From IMG/VR virus record IMGVR_UViG_3300017605_000587, positions 1 through 40,376 of that record: a DNA stretch of 40,376 nucleotides; one strand, written 5' to 3'. Source of the stretch: a virus. Below the pieces are notes generated by a model. It did not search any database. It saw only the letters and a program-made list of their open reading frames with translations, and had not been told where the DNA came from. Within the stretch, counting starts at the first letter, position 1, and each line of letters opens with the position of its first letter. Positions 16,209 through 24,136 of this stretch are shown piece by piece. A program made the translations under genes and the position numbers.

Positions 16209-16432
16209 GCTTTGTCCTCCCAGCCACGGCAGGTGCACAGATAGTCTAGATCGTTGCCTTGTACCCGTCTGCGCATCTCCAGGGGCAAGGCTTTCACTGC
16301 CTCTTTGTCCTTCTCGCCTTTTACGATCCTCTCGTACGTACTGCAGAAGTCTCCTTTCAGTGGTGGCACCGCTAGAGGCTCCGACGCTCCGAAGCAGATG
16401 ATGAAGCATACTATTCCGCCTTCTGCTCTCAT
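16181..16432 (-). CDS. Small secreted Cys-containing lysis protein (o-spanin-like)
   Basis: 83 residues starting in an ATGA overlap with the upstream membrane protein. A short hydrophobic N-terminus (GGIVCFIICFGAS) with cysteines looks like a signal or lipoprotein signal. The body has FCSTYERIV, a helix (EAVKALPLEMRRRV), then NDLDYLCTCRGW. The pattern 'FC...., helix, N...Y..lC.W' occurs in small Rz1-like lysis proteins of phages of Gram-negative bacteria. Its partner would be the 74-residue membrane protein upstream. The assignment is tentative; the ORF itself is well placed. Confidence 0.55.
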   Translation of the reverse strand: MRAEGGIVCFIICFGASEPLAVPPLKGDFCSTYERIVKGEKDKEAVKALPLEMRRRVQGNDLDYLCTCRGWEDKACLSRSTVK

Positions 16433-16653
16433 AGCTTAGTCATCCGGTCCCAGAGATCGTCTTCCTCAGCCTGTGTCTGCCCTTTGACATATTCCCGAAG
16501 GCGTTTGCCTTCTTCAGTACGCTCCAACAGCTGCAGTGTTGCCGATGCAATGGCCTTGTCCTCGCCCTCCTTGATGAGCTTACGCTGATTGAGGTATGTC
16601 AACGTCTCGCTGACAATCCTCAACCCAAGGAGAACGAGGGAGGCCCAGGTCAC
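16429..16653 (-). CDS. Membrane-anchored helical protein (i-spanin-like)
   Basis: 74 residues, GTG start in a GTGA overlap with the holin-like gene. The N-terminal membrane segment is about residues 1-18 (TWASLVLLGLRIVSETL) and the rest is a charged helix (LIKEGEDKAIASATLQLLERTEEGKRLREYV) ending DDLWDRMTKL. One N-terminal anchor plus a periplasmic helix is the plan of inner-membrane spanin subunits. It is sandwiched between the holin-like and the secreted Cys gene, as in typical lysis cassettes. Confidence 0.65.
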   Translation of the reverse strand: MTWASLVLLGLRIVSETLTYLNQRKLIKEGEDKAIASATLQLLERTEEGKRLREYVKGQTQAEEDDLWDRMTKL

Positions 16654-16856
16654 GGCTTCGACGCCGCTGCCGCTGCAGGATCAGTCTTCTCTGGAGCCAT
16701 AAAGGAGAAGACCAAGCCAGCTACAGTGACCACCAATCCTCCGATGGTCTCTACCTGCGTTGGATCGAGCTTGCCTCTGGCCACCAAGATGCCACCTGCG
16801 AAGGTGATAACGTGGCGGATGAAGCCAAGGACCTGATCTCTGTTCACACCTGGCAT
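16650..16856 (-). CDS. Holin-like protein
   Basis: 68 residues with two predicted membrane segments, about 11-28 (FIRHVITFAGGILVARG) and 36-54 (VETIGGLVVTVAGLVFSFM), and a short polar Ala/Pro tail. Size and topology match small two-segment holins such as the Pam3-gp28 type. Holins permeabilise the inner membrane at a set time and let the endolysin out; the endolysin here is the GH25 enzyme at 6478. GGGAGAG precedes the ATG. It is the first gene of the lysis cluster. Confidence 0.75.
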   Translation of the reverse strand: MPGVNRDQVLGFIRHVITFAGGILVARGKLDPTQVETIGGLVVTVAGLVFSFMAPEKTDPAAAAASKP

Positions 16857-16877
16857 AGTACTCTCCCGTCATTTGCC

Positions 16878-16918
16878 ATTGGCCAGGCACCATAACACAG
16901 GCCGGGGCCGGGGCCAAT
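16878..16918. repeat. Inverted repeat ATTGGCC/GGCCAAT between cupin and holin genes
   Basis: Seven-base arms at 16878-16884 and 16912-16918 flank a GC-rich CCGGCCCCGG segment. It fills most of the 69-base gap ahead of the lysis cluster, one of the few intergenic gaps in the late block. It could attenuate or stabilise the lysis transcript; there is no U-tract. Confidence 0.35.
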
Positions 16919-16925
16919 CCAGACG

Positions 16926-17177
16926 TCAATACCTAATGTTGATCACCCTAGTATTGGGCACCAGGGCCTTGATGCGATGAGGCTCATCAGGGACGAACTT
17001 TATGATCCCTCCGGCCTCGACAGTCAGATCATTGATCTCAGCCCCTCCGCGGGCGACGATTGAGATGTGGGCCTCGCCTTCCGGATGGGTGTGTAGGGGA
17101 ACCATATCCCCTACCTCCTCAAGGTCCTCGATGGTGATGAAGAGCTTGCCCACCTCGATGTTCTTGCTCTTACGCAA
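16926..17177 (-). CDS. Cupin-fold protein, TTG start
   Basis: 83 residues. The single cupin beta-barrel shows VPLHTHPEGEAHISIVARG (metal ligands His and Glu as in cupin motif 1), then GGIIKFVPDEPHRIKAL (motif 2 with PxxPH) and NTRVINI. The family is diverse and binds small molecules or metals; the role in the phage is unknown. TTG at 17177 is supported by a perfect AGGAGG five bases upstream, so the rare start is credible. It overlaps the preceding gene by 8 bases. Confidence 0.78.
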   Translation of the reverse strand: MRKSKNIEVGKLFITIEDLEEVGDMVPLHTHPEGEAHISIVARGGAEINDLTVEAGGIIKFVPDEPHRIKALVPNTRVINIRY

Positions 17178-17391
17178 GCTGGCCTCCTGGCAGCGGGGTC
17201 TCGGGCGGGGTATCAGGCGCAGGTGGAACTAGCCCAGGCAGGCCTGGGTCCCATACCCAGCCAACTGCTACTGGCGATGTATCATCTGTGATCCTCACGA
17301 GGATGCCAGGGATCAGCCAGGGTGTGTTATCGTCCCACTCCGCTACGTTGATCACCTGCATGTCGTTGTTTAGGATTGCAAACCTAGCCAT
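17170..17391 (-). CDS. Small protein downstream of tail fibre (73 aa)
   Basis: ATG 17391 shares a base with the TAA of the fibre gene (TAATG), so translation is coupled. The protein reads MARFAILNNDMQVINVAEWD at its start, has WLIPGILVRITDD and a GWVWDPG turn, then a Pro-rich tail (PPAPDTPPETPLPGG). Proteins with this leader (a short strand pair then 'G..v....G..WDG/DPG') are common next to phage tail fibres and may help fibre assembly. The function is not known. Confidence 0.7.
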   Translation of the reverse strand: MARFAILNNDMQVINVAEWDDNTPWLIPGILVRITDDTSPVAVGWVWDPGLPGLVPPAPDTPPETPLPGGQLA

Positions 17392-18710
17392 TACCAAATC
17401 TCCACCGTAACCTGCCCAGCTCCACCATTGCCGGCTGTAGCGGCTACGTTTCCACCTCCACCACCGCCGGGCTGAGAGCCGTTACTGCCCGAAGCACCTC
17501 CGTTGCCGCCACCCTGAGATGTGCCTGCGGCTACAAGTGTCGCATTCTGCTTACCACCTCCGCCTGCGCCACCCATGATAGCATTGGCCGCAGTTATATT
17601 ATGGCCTCCGCAAGCAGAGTTATCAGAGTTAGCGCCTCTACCTCCATGCCAAGCATATATGGCAGTCCATACGGTTGAAATCTCAATCCATGAACTAGCT
17701 GATACTGTCGAAGATGTAGCAGTCCCTCCGGCGCCGCCTGCCTGACCCGATCCACTCGCTCCCTGTGTACCTTTTACGCCTCCATATCCGGTTAAGTGAG
17801 TGCCAAAGGTAGTAGTACCACCATCGACTCCGTTAGTGCCGTTTGAAGCTCCACCTAATGCACCTGCACCTACAGTAACACTTTCAGTCGCTCCCAGCGC
17901 AGATAGATCTTTGGTAATCTCATTATATCCGCCTCCACCGCCGCCAGAAGCGTTGCCACCCGCGTTAGCACGAGCCCCGCCACCGCCTGGTCCCCAGCAG
18001 CCAATCTTGATGCGAGTGCCCACGCCTGGCTTGGTGAAAGTACCTGATCCCGTGAACGTCTTCCGCATCGCGTTGAGCAGAACGCTCTCAAACGCTGTCC
18101 CAGTGCATGTAACCAGTATCGCACCGCCTGGATATAGAACCCAGCTTGTCAGACCATCGATCTGCTCGGTGCTGTTAGGATCGAGGGTAACGTCGCCAGT
18201 GCCGTTGTTATAGATAATGGTATAGAAACCATTGCCTAGCGTCGCCGCTGCAGTGAATGCTAGGGTAAACGTACCGCTGGTGATCTCAACAAGGTTAGCT
18301 CGATCGCCGGCTACAACTGTGTCAGTGGTAGTGATCGCCCGTCTAGTCAGAGAGGGCGTCGTGGCGATACTAGATGTTAGGTACTTCCTAAGCTCTCCGG
18401 TGGACAGGAAGCCCATAATAAAGTCGGTGCCAGCCGGCGTAGCGGTAGCTACATCCGCCACCGCGGCGTCGCTTGGAACTCCAGCTGCCGCGTTGTTCCT
18501 AACCTTAACTGACCAACCTGGCATGTTGGCAAGCTTGGCATTCGTCACAGTCGCATCTGTGACGCCAGTCGACGCATCGATAGGCAGCTCGGCCTTAGCA
18601 GCGTTCAGGGCATTGGCGTTAGTAATATGATTGATATGATCGGCGTTATAGATAGTCGCCGTCAGGATCGTGCCCGCCGCCCTAGTCGTATGTGGGTTAA
18701 TCGTGGTCAC
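17391..18710 (-). CDS. Tail fibre / receptor-binding protein with polyglycine tip
   Basis: 439 residues, GTG start immediately after the TAA of the other fibre gene. The first ~35 residues are a virion-attachment module shared with the neighbour (HTTR, then IYNADHINHITN). A middle beta-rich region (TITTTDTVVAGDRANLVEI, then FTLAFTAAATLGNGFYTI) resembles fibre shaft repeats. From about residue 245 the protein becomes a Gly/Ala/Ser-rich tip (CWGPGGGGARANAGG, NASGGGGGGYNEI, GAGGGG runs), the style of polyglycine-helix adhesins such as T4 gp38-like tips and of glycine-rich phage tail tips. It is likely to bind the host surface. Confidence 0.8.
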   Translation of the reverse strand: MTTINPHTTRAAGTILTATIYNADHINHITNANALNAAKAELPIDASTGVTDATVTNAKLANMPGWSVKVRNNAAAGVPSDAAVADVATATPAGTDFIMGFLSTGELRKYLTSSIATTPSLTRRAITTTDTVVAGDRANLVEITSGTFTLAFTAAATLGNGFYTIIYNNGTGDVTLDPNSTEQIDGLTSWVLYPGGAILVTCTGTAFESVLLNAMRKTFTGSGTFTKPGVGTRIKIGCWGPGGGGARANAGGNASGGGGGGYNEITKDLSALGATESVTVGAGALGGASNGTNGVDGGTTTFGTHLTGYGGVKGTQGASGSGQAGGAGGTATSSTVSASSWIEISTVWTAIYAWHGGRGANSDNSACGGHNITAANAIMGGAGGGGKQNATLVAAGTSQGGGNGGASGSNGSQPGGGGGGNVAATAGNGGAGQVTVEIW

Positions 18711-20123
18711 TTACAGTATCCCGAAGAGGCCCCACTTGCCGGATGCGATGTTGCCTGACTCGCAGAAGAACTGCACGGCATCGATATCTTGTGTAGATGC
18801 TAGGGTGCCGTGCATGTGCGATCCCCAGGTACCTCCGCCTGCACCTACATGTCCTCCAACCCAGTCGAAGTGAGGCCATACCCCAGTGTTAGAGCAGTCA
18901 CCTATGGTAAATTCCAGGCTAACGCCACCCTCGCTTGCCGTGTTACTGACTTTATCTCCAGCTCCAACAAATGGAGTGAGGAGAATTGAAGTGTTGCCAA
19001 GGCTACCAGTATTGCCACCTGTAACAGACGAGCTAACTATATTACCACCTTGTCCATATGAGGCAGTGCTAATCCAAGTGGATCCTCCGTCTGTGGATAG
19101 TCGAGCGAACACTCGAACATCATCAGTAGCAGGGACAAGTCTATCCAGGACAATCTTGAACCGTCGATATGTCGAGATAAATCCAACCAGCGATATATCG
19201 AGGCTAGCTGCTGATGCCACTGTTCCCGAGTTCAGCAGCTGCATAGCACCGATAAGGGCACTCTCGTTACCAGCGCTATCCTTCATAAAGGGCAGTGTGA
19301 CGCCGCCTACATCCTTGACATATATGCGTCCCTTGTCAGCGGCTGGGCTGGCGGGGGAAGCGATCTCCGATACCTCAAGATATCCGGTGGTCTTGACATT
19401 GACCACTGACGATATGTCGCCACCGACGGTTAGGTTGCCGACAATCGTCTTGTTGACCAGCTCAGCAAATCGCGAGGTACGCCACCTATTGGTCGTTCCG
19501 CCATCGTACTGGAGCCACAGGGTCTGGTTGGCAGCGAGAGCTACATCGCCGCTGTTCAGGAATCTATTGGCAGCACTCGATCCGGCGTCCTGCTCCTTTA
19601 GCGTGATGGTAAAGGTGCCAGTGTTCGTAATGGCTACGACACGCCCAGCTACACCTCCGGCCAGGCCTGTGATGTTGAATGCGGCGCTGCTGTTGATCAG
19701 AAAGCGAAATGCACTCGCATGCCCGGTAGGCGCATAGTCGTTCTGGTTGCCGGTGATCTGTGTAGGGGTCAGATCGCCAGTGAAGTTGACATCTTTGCTG
19801 ACAGTCAGCTTCTGTGTGGTGATAGCCGTTCCCAGGCCTGCAAGGCTAGGAGATGGCGGGGCATACCACTGGGCTCCGCCAGTAATAGCCTTCAGCTGGA
19901 AGCGCAGTCTCTCAAGCTCGCCCGCGAGGCTAGGGGCAAGGCTCTCCGTCCCGATCCCACCGGGATCAGTCGTAAGCTGCATCTGGGTGACGTTATCACT
20001 GTATGCGCCCGTCATAGACGGGTTCTGATTAGTGATGTGGTTCGTGTGATCTGCGTTGTAGATCGCAGCCGTCAGAACCGTCCCCGTACCTCGCGTGGTA
20101 TGCGAGTAGAGGCCGCTACTCAT
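18711..20123 (-). CDS. Tail fibre protein
   Basis: 470 residues. The N-terminus (residues ~7-34) is 21 of 28 identical to that of the next gene, by my count. The body has typical fibre segments: TLTVSKDVNFTGDL, a repeat-like NLTVGGDISS, RIYVKDVGG, and a C-terminal beta-sandwich-like domain (ISTYRRFKIVLDRL, STDGGSTW, SLEFTIGDCSNTG). Position right after the nozzle gene and a small zinc-motif protein suits a tail fibre that attaches through the shared module. ATG 20123 overlaps the upstream TGA (ATGA). Confidence 0.8.
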   Translation of the reverse strand: MSSGLYSHTTRGTGTVLTAAIYNADHTNHITNQNPSMTGAYSDNVTQMQLTTDPGGIGTESLAPSLAGELERLRFQLKAITGGAQWYAPPSPSLAGLGTAITTQKLTVSKDVNFTGDLTPTQITGNQNDYAPTGHASAFRFLINSSAAFNITGLAGGVAGRVVAITNTGTFTITLKEQDAGSSAANRFLNSGDVALAANQTLWLQYDGGTTNRWRTSRFAELVNKTIVGNLTVGGDISSVVNVKTTGYLEVSEIASPASPAADKGRIYVKDVGGVTLPFMKDSAGNESALIGAMQLLNSGTVASAASLDISLVGFISTYRRFKIVLDRLVPATDDVRVFARLSTDGGSTWISTASYGQGGNIVSSSVTGGNTGSLGNTSILLTPFVGAGDKVSNTASEGGVSLEFTIGDCSNTGVWPHFDWVGGHVGAGGGTWGSHMHGTLASTQDIDAVQFFCESGNIASGKWGLFGIL

Positions 20124-20542
20124 ATAATGCCTCCCCCATCAGTTCGGATAGCTACCACCATCGCAGCCTTACGGGCCATATGCTCTTCTTGGCCAGGGTA
20201 GATCTCTTCCTCGACCGACATATCAGCCTGATGTAGCTCATCCAGCTGCTCGGGAGTTAGGTTGACGGACATACACTGATTGCATCCACACGTAACGTGA
20301 TATGAGCCATCCTCGAACTGCATCTTGACTTCGACGTAGTTGTGATAGCGCCGAAAGCGGACGATCTGCTCCTCAATCTGCTTGCCCTCACGAGTGATAC
20401 GGGTGCCTTTGACTTGCGTGACCAGGCCTCCGATGGCCGTCCCGCACACCTTGCAGAACAGTTCCTCCAGAGACATCGAAGGGCCATACAGGACGTAGTT
20501 GGGCCGCTTCACGAACTTGAACTGAATAGGGTTAAGAGGCAT
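20120..20542 (-). CDS. Zinc-motif protein between nozzle and fibre genes
   Basis: 140 residues. CKVCG near residue 30 and CGCNQC near residue 85 give two pairs of cysteines suited to a zinc knuckle. The protein ends with an acidic region (DMSVEEEIYPGQEEH) and a short basic helix. It overlaps the nozzle gene by 11 bases and the fibre gene by 4, so it is made with them. I do not recognise the family; a tail assembly role is inferred from position. Confidence 0.7.
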   Translation of the reverse strand: MPLNPIQFKFVKRPNYVLYGPSMSLEELFCKVCGTAIGGLVTQVKGTRITREGKQIEEQIVRFRRYHNYVEVKMQFEDGSYHVTCGCNQCMSVNLTPEQLDELHQADMSVEEEIYPGQEEHMARKAAMVVAIRTDGGGII

Positions 20543-22151
20543 CTGCTATCCGTTCATCCATGACATTGAAGCTGATATGAAACTCAGCGATCGTGACATC
20601 CTGATCTAGCCCGCCATTGTGGCCGACCAGCTTCACGCGTCTACCTGATCCAGTCATGCGTTTTCGCTGGCTATGCACAACATCTGAACCTAGAGCATCA
20701 GTGTCCAGGATGAAGTCTCCTAGCGCCGCACCACCTCCACCCATGGTGAACTGCAGTGTATCAGTCAGAACATCATCCCAAAACACCTGCACTGTCAGGT
20801 CCCAGTCGCCACGCGGCTCAGACGCAAGCTCTAGGAACTGCCCAGCCTTCATCTTGGTGGCGAGGCTAGGATCGATGAAGGACAGATCAGTATTCGCCGT
20901 CTCAAAGTCGATAGAATACGCGTTGCCATCCTTATTGCGGCTGTCAGCGTCGAGGCGCCACACAAAGCCAATGGTATCGCCTACCGTTGGCCTGGGGATG
21001 TTGTTAGTGTCAGGCCGCATCCACAGCGACACACAGGAGTCTCGGCGGGACATAAAGAACCGCGGACCGCCCTGCTGCTGGTTCTGATCCTGCGTCTGGC
21101 TATAGCCAATCATGATACGCAGACTATTGTCGGATGAGCCTAGCAGCGGTACACAGAACCAAGCCTGCCGCTTCGAGGCGTACCACGCGCCTACTGCCCG
21201 CCTGATGCTAGCACGATTGGTATCAGTGCGCATAAAAGGCTCAAGATTTGCAATGGCAGAGATATTGCTAGTGTTGACATCGCCAAACTCCTGAGTGGCA
21301 CTCAGCATATGGATATTGCCAGCGTGGTCCATGTAGAGAACATCGTTCTCAATCTGGACAATTGAGTGCTGGTTCAGGGTGCCTACAGACTTAGAGAGGC
21401 GCTCGACTTGCCAGTTAGCTGGCGTCGGATCTTGGGTGTTTACGAGATAGATGCCAAACGGATACTTGAAGAGAACTAGCGCTCCACGGAACGAGATGCC
21501 GCCGACCAGCCTCTCGCCTTCGCCTGGATAGATAGCCAGAGTGCCAGACCCTGCACCGCCGAAATCGCCGTGATTGCCCAGAGTGCTATAATATATCCGA
21601 TGTAGATCGCTATTATTCCCTCCAGCAAATAGCCGCAGTTGATGCTGCACCCCAAAGGTGGGAAATGAGCCTGCACTCCAGTCGGCCGGAGGCGTGGGGA
21701 TATCCGCCATAGCTCCGCCAGTGCCAGAAACCACCTTGACCTGATTTGGGGCACTGAATAGGAACAGCTTGCGAAGGGAGCCAACACTCTCACCACCTGC
21801 GGGCACAAAGACTGGCGGAGGATCCCTGACACTGGTCAGCCCTGATATGAGCGTTGTTCCAAAGGTGCCGGCGCCCGTATCCTTCCGGACAGAACCATCG
21901 CCTAGGAAAACAACATCGTTATGCCCGGCAGAGGTGGGGTCCCAGCTAATACCAGATATAACCACAGCGCCGGATGCAAGGGCACTGGCATTGATCTTTA
22001 CTGCGCCTCCCTCTTTACGGATGATGCCGCCATCTAGCTCAGCGCCATCGACATACGTGAGGTTACCCGGTCCCGCCTGGGATGGGTTTCTAGTACCAGT
22101 AAATCCCTGACTCCCGACAGGGAATTTCGCTGTTACGCCTCGGTATGCCAC
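20532..22151 (-). CDS. Tail nozzle-like beta-propeller protein (tail tubular protein B type)
   Basis: 539 residues, GTG start with AGGA upstream. The sequence is made of repeated short beta strands with turn motifs (LRKLFLFSAPNQVKVVSG, HQLRLFAGGNNSDLHRIYYS, GISFRGALVLFKYPFGIYLV, NDVLYMDHAGNIHML), typical of the beta-propeller 'stabilisation' or nozzle protein of podoviruses. A beta-sandwich-like C-terminus follows. It lies directly downstream of the adaptor gene, the standard podovirus order (tubular A then B). Confidence 0.78.
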   Translation of the reverse strand: MAYRGVTAKFPVGSQGFTGTRNPSQAGPGNLTYVDGAELDGGIIRKEGGAVKINASALASGAVVISGISWDPTSAGHNDVVFLGDGSVRKDTGAGTFGTTLISGLTSVRDPPPVFVPAGGESVGSLRKLFLFSAPNQVKVVSGTGGAMADIPTPPADWSAGSFPTFGVQHQLRLFAGGNNSDLHRIYYSTLGNHGDFGGAGSGTLAIYPGEGERLVGGISFRGALVLFKYPFGIYLVNTQDPTPANWQVERLSKSVGTLNQHSIVQIENDVLYMDHAGNIHMLSATQEFGDVNTSNISAIANLEPFMRTDTNRASIRRAVGAWYASKRQAWFCVPLLGSSDNSLRIMIGYSQTQDQNQQQGGPRFFMSRRDSCVSLWMRPDTNNIPRPTVGDTIGFVWRLDADSRNKDGNAYSIDFETANTDLSFIDPSLATKMKAGQFLELASEPRGDWDLTVQVFWDDVLTDTLQFTMGGGGAALGDFILDTDALGSDVVHSQRKRMTGSGRRVKLVGHNGGLDQDVTIAEFHISFNVMDERIADAS

Positions 22152-22154
22152 AGA

Positions 22155-23114
22155 TCATCCTATGATCAAGCCACTATCTGTGCGAAGGGGACCTCTGCGC
22201 AGTATGCGGGACTGTCTGGGGGCGATATGCCCAGCGCGGTAGTCGATCTTCACTGCCCGTCGGCGGTTTTCTTTGAGCATTGCCGCCAGCCCTGTCCGAG
22301 CGCCCAAGGCAGCAGCGTTGGAGCGATCGTCATTCTTGTCCAGGAGTATATAGACGAGGGCCATGTCTGATAGAATATGCATCCACTGGGTTGGCACCAG
22401 GGGTACACTCCCGGTGGAGTCAACAAGGTCGGTGATGAAGGGACGATAGCGGTATTCCACTCGGGTCTGCTTACCGTCATTTCTGCCCCCATGAGAAAAG
22501 CGAATTGTCTGCTCATCCTCGAGGGAGAATGCCTGTGATACGCCGGGAACCAGTCTGGTGAGGGGGAAAAGCTCATCCATACGCTCCGGGCTGATGCCAT
22601 AGATGCGGTTTGGCTCCTGATACGCGATGATTGGACTGATCAGGACCTGTACAGCTGCCGCCAGCGGATACTCGGTCTTCATAGCGTCGAACGGACACGC
22701 TGCGTTCGTATCGCTTGTGTAGTTGCCATCCAGGGTGGCTGCCCCAGCGCCACCTGTGTGAGCCGCAATCACGTACAGGTCAGGCGTCCGCGTGCCTGCT
22801 GGTTTCACTCGCAGACGTCGGCCTGCGAGCGACGACGCCGGGGCAGGGTTGAAGGTGACAGACGTGGAGCCTTGAGTGACCGCAACGGTCCCTGTGTTGT
22901 AGTTGGGCTCCAGCATCAGGACTGCATCCTGACGCATCCACCACCAATCTTCGACAAACTCAGGGAGAAATTCAGAGGCACCTGTGGACAGCGTGCGATA
23001 CACGCGGTTCAGGTAGTCCATCACCTTGGCGTCCCACTGGGACGACCCGGCTATAGGCTCGCTCGCCCTGAAGAGGACGTCCTGCTTAAGCTCACGGGCA
23101 TTGGCAAGGGCCAC
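22155..23114 (-). CDS. Head-tail adaptor (tail tubular protein A type)
   Basis: 319 residues, GTG start. The N-terminus is helical (ARELKQDVLFRASEP, WDAKVMDYLNRVYRTLSTGA), followed by EDWWWMR, a small beta domain (TGTVAVTQGSTSVTF) and a helical C-terminal half (TQWMHILSDMALVYILLDKND). This layout, with an inserted beta domain in a helical gatekeeper, resembles the tubular A proteins that attach the tail to the portal. Gene order portal - scaffold - capsid - adaptor - nozzle supports it. The basic tail is rich in Arg. Confidence 0.72.
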   Translation of the reverse strand: MALANARELKQDVLFRASEPIAGSSQWDAKVMDYLNRVYRTLSTGASEFLPEFVEDWWWMRQDAVLMLEPNYNTGTVAVTQGSTSVTFNPAPASSLAGRRLRVKPAGTRTPDLYVIAAHTGGAGAATLDGNYTSDTNAACPFDAMKTEYPLAAAVQVLISPIIAYQEPNRIYGISPERMDELFPLTRLVPGVSQAFSLEDEQTIRFSHGGRNDGKQTRVEYRYRPFITDLVDSTGSVPLVPTQWMHILSDMALVYILLDKNDDRSNAAALGARTGLAAMLKENRRRAVKIDYRAGHIAPRQSRILRRGPLRTDSGLIIG

Positions 23115-23115
23115 A

Positions 23116-23460
23116 TTACACCGCCGTCAGGATTACAGTCAGCGCTGTAGTGCCGTCTCCCGCGCTGACACGAGCCCTAATAAAGCGACAGTTCTGATCG
23201 ATGCTATGGATCGCAGCTGTCGTGATGGTAGCTAACGCTGTTCCCAGCGCATTGTTGAGCGTAGCCCAGTTGACGTTGTCCTGAGAGCCTTCGATGATGA
23301 CGTTACCGCCAGCTCCGAAGGTTCCAAAGACTTGGATCGTTCGAGTGGCAGCTTCGACAGGGAGGTCCGCACCAATTCCAGCTTCGCCGTTCAGCAAGCT
23401 AGCCCAGGTCGCGATAAAGAGACCTTGGGCAGGATTGGTGATGATCCTCGCTGTGCTCAC
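23116..23460 (-). CDS. Small beta-rich protein, probable capsid decoration or head fibre
   Basis: 114 residues, GTG start in a GTGA overlap. Almost all is beta-structured: AATRTIQVFGTFGAGGNVIIEGS, DNVNWATL, AIHSIDQNCRFIRARVSAGDG. The 'G.N..iegS.D...W.tl' pattern is found in phage proteins encoded downstream of the major capsid gene. A role on the capsid surface is an inference. Confidence 0.65.
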   Translation of the reverse strand: MSTARIITNPAQGLFIATWASLLNGEAGIGADLPVEAATRTIQVFGTFGAGGNVIIEGSQDNVNWATLNNALGTALATITTAAIHSIDQNCRFIRARVSAGDGTTALTVILTAV

Positions 23461-23696
23461 AAGCCAACTTCCTTCCGAGCCTCAGGCGTCATCGCTTCCA
23501 GTTCATCCTCGAACCAAGGAGGAAGATCTTCCGCCTTGATTACATCCCCGGCCTCACAGTAGAATTGGCCGTTCTGGATGTAGATAGGAGGGCCATCCCC
23601 TGCGTTCAGTCGAACGTAAGGAGTGACCCGAACCAGTTGCGCCTCCCGCCCATCTGAAGGGCGGTTTTTGACGTGCGTCTTAAGCGAGAATGCCAT
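23457..23696 (-). CDS. Hypothetical small protein (79 aa)
   Basis: The ATG shares a base with the stop of the upstream gene (TAATG) and its own stop overlaps the next start. It has a basic N-terminus (SLKTHVKNRPSDG), beta strands (VRVTPYVRLNAGDGPPIYIQNG) and an acidic helix at the end (PPWFEDELEAMTPEARKEVG). I do not recognise it. Placement in the head gene run suggests a head completion or assembly role. Confidence 0.65.
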   Translation of the reverse strand: MAFSLKTHVKNRPSDGREAQLVRVTPYVRLNAGDGPPIYIQNGQFYCEAGDVIKAEDLPPWFEDELEAMTPEARKEVGL

Positions 23697-24124
23697 TAGG
23701 CACTCGCGATCTGATTGGCGTTATCCAGCGGGTTGGCCCACTGGGGCTCCCCGAAGAAGCCAAACGCCGCAGCACCAGCTGTCGAAGCTGTGGTGATGTC
23801 CACCACCAGCTCACCGCCTGGCAGGGCCAGGTAGTCGAACAGCTTTTTGTAGTACTGTTTACCGATGGCAGCAGCGACCGGCAACGTCAGAGTGCCAATC
23901 ACCACCTCGCCGGTGGCAGAGCCAGGCGTCGGACGGTACTTGAAGGAGGCCACGACGTTGGTGACGGTCGGCGCAGTGATGATCGTCGCCCATATAGCCT
24001 TGACGCGAATGCCCTTGTATCCGACGATGTGCCTCATCGAGATGCCGGTGGCAGTGGTGACAACGCTGACTACCGGAGGCGCTCCGTTAGCAGCATTGAC
24101 GTCCATCTGGGTATCAGTGTACAT
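23696..24124 (-). CDS. Capsid-associated / decoration-like protein (142 aa)
   Basis: 142 residues, directly after the major capsid gene by 12 bases. Mainly beta: MRHIVGYKGIRVKAIW, VASFKYRPTPGSATGEVVIG, PVAAAIGKQYYKKLFDYLAL, GGELVVDITTAST. It has the look of the small beta proteins encoded next to N4-gp56-type capsid proteins and may decorate the shell. No catalytic motif is visible. Confidence 0.65.
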   Translation of the reverse strand: MYTDTQMDVNAANGAPPVVSVVTTATGISMRHIVGYKGIRVKAIWATIITAPTVTNVVASFKYRPTPGSATGEVVIGTLTLPVAAAIGKQYYKKLFDYLALPGGELVVDITTASTAGAAAFGFFGEPQWANPLDNANQIASA

Positions 24125-24136
24125 CAGGCCCTCCCG

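Noticed and set aside
18886-19737. 283-residue open frame antisense to the tail fibre gene
   Set aside because: Pro/Leu/Ser-rich translation typical of an antisense shadow of a Gly/Thr/Val-rich fibre; no start site.
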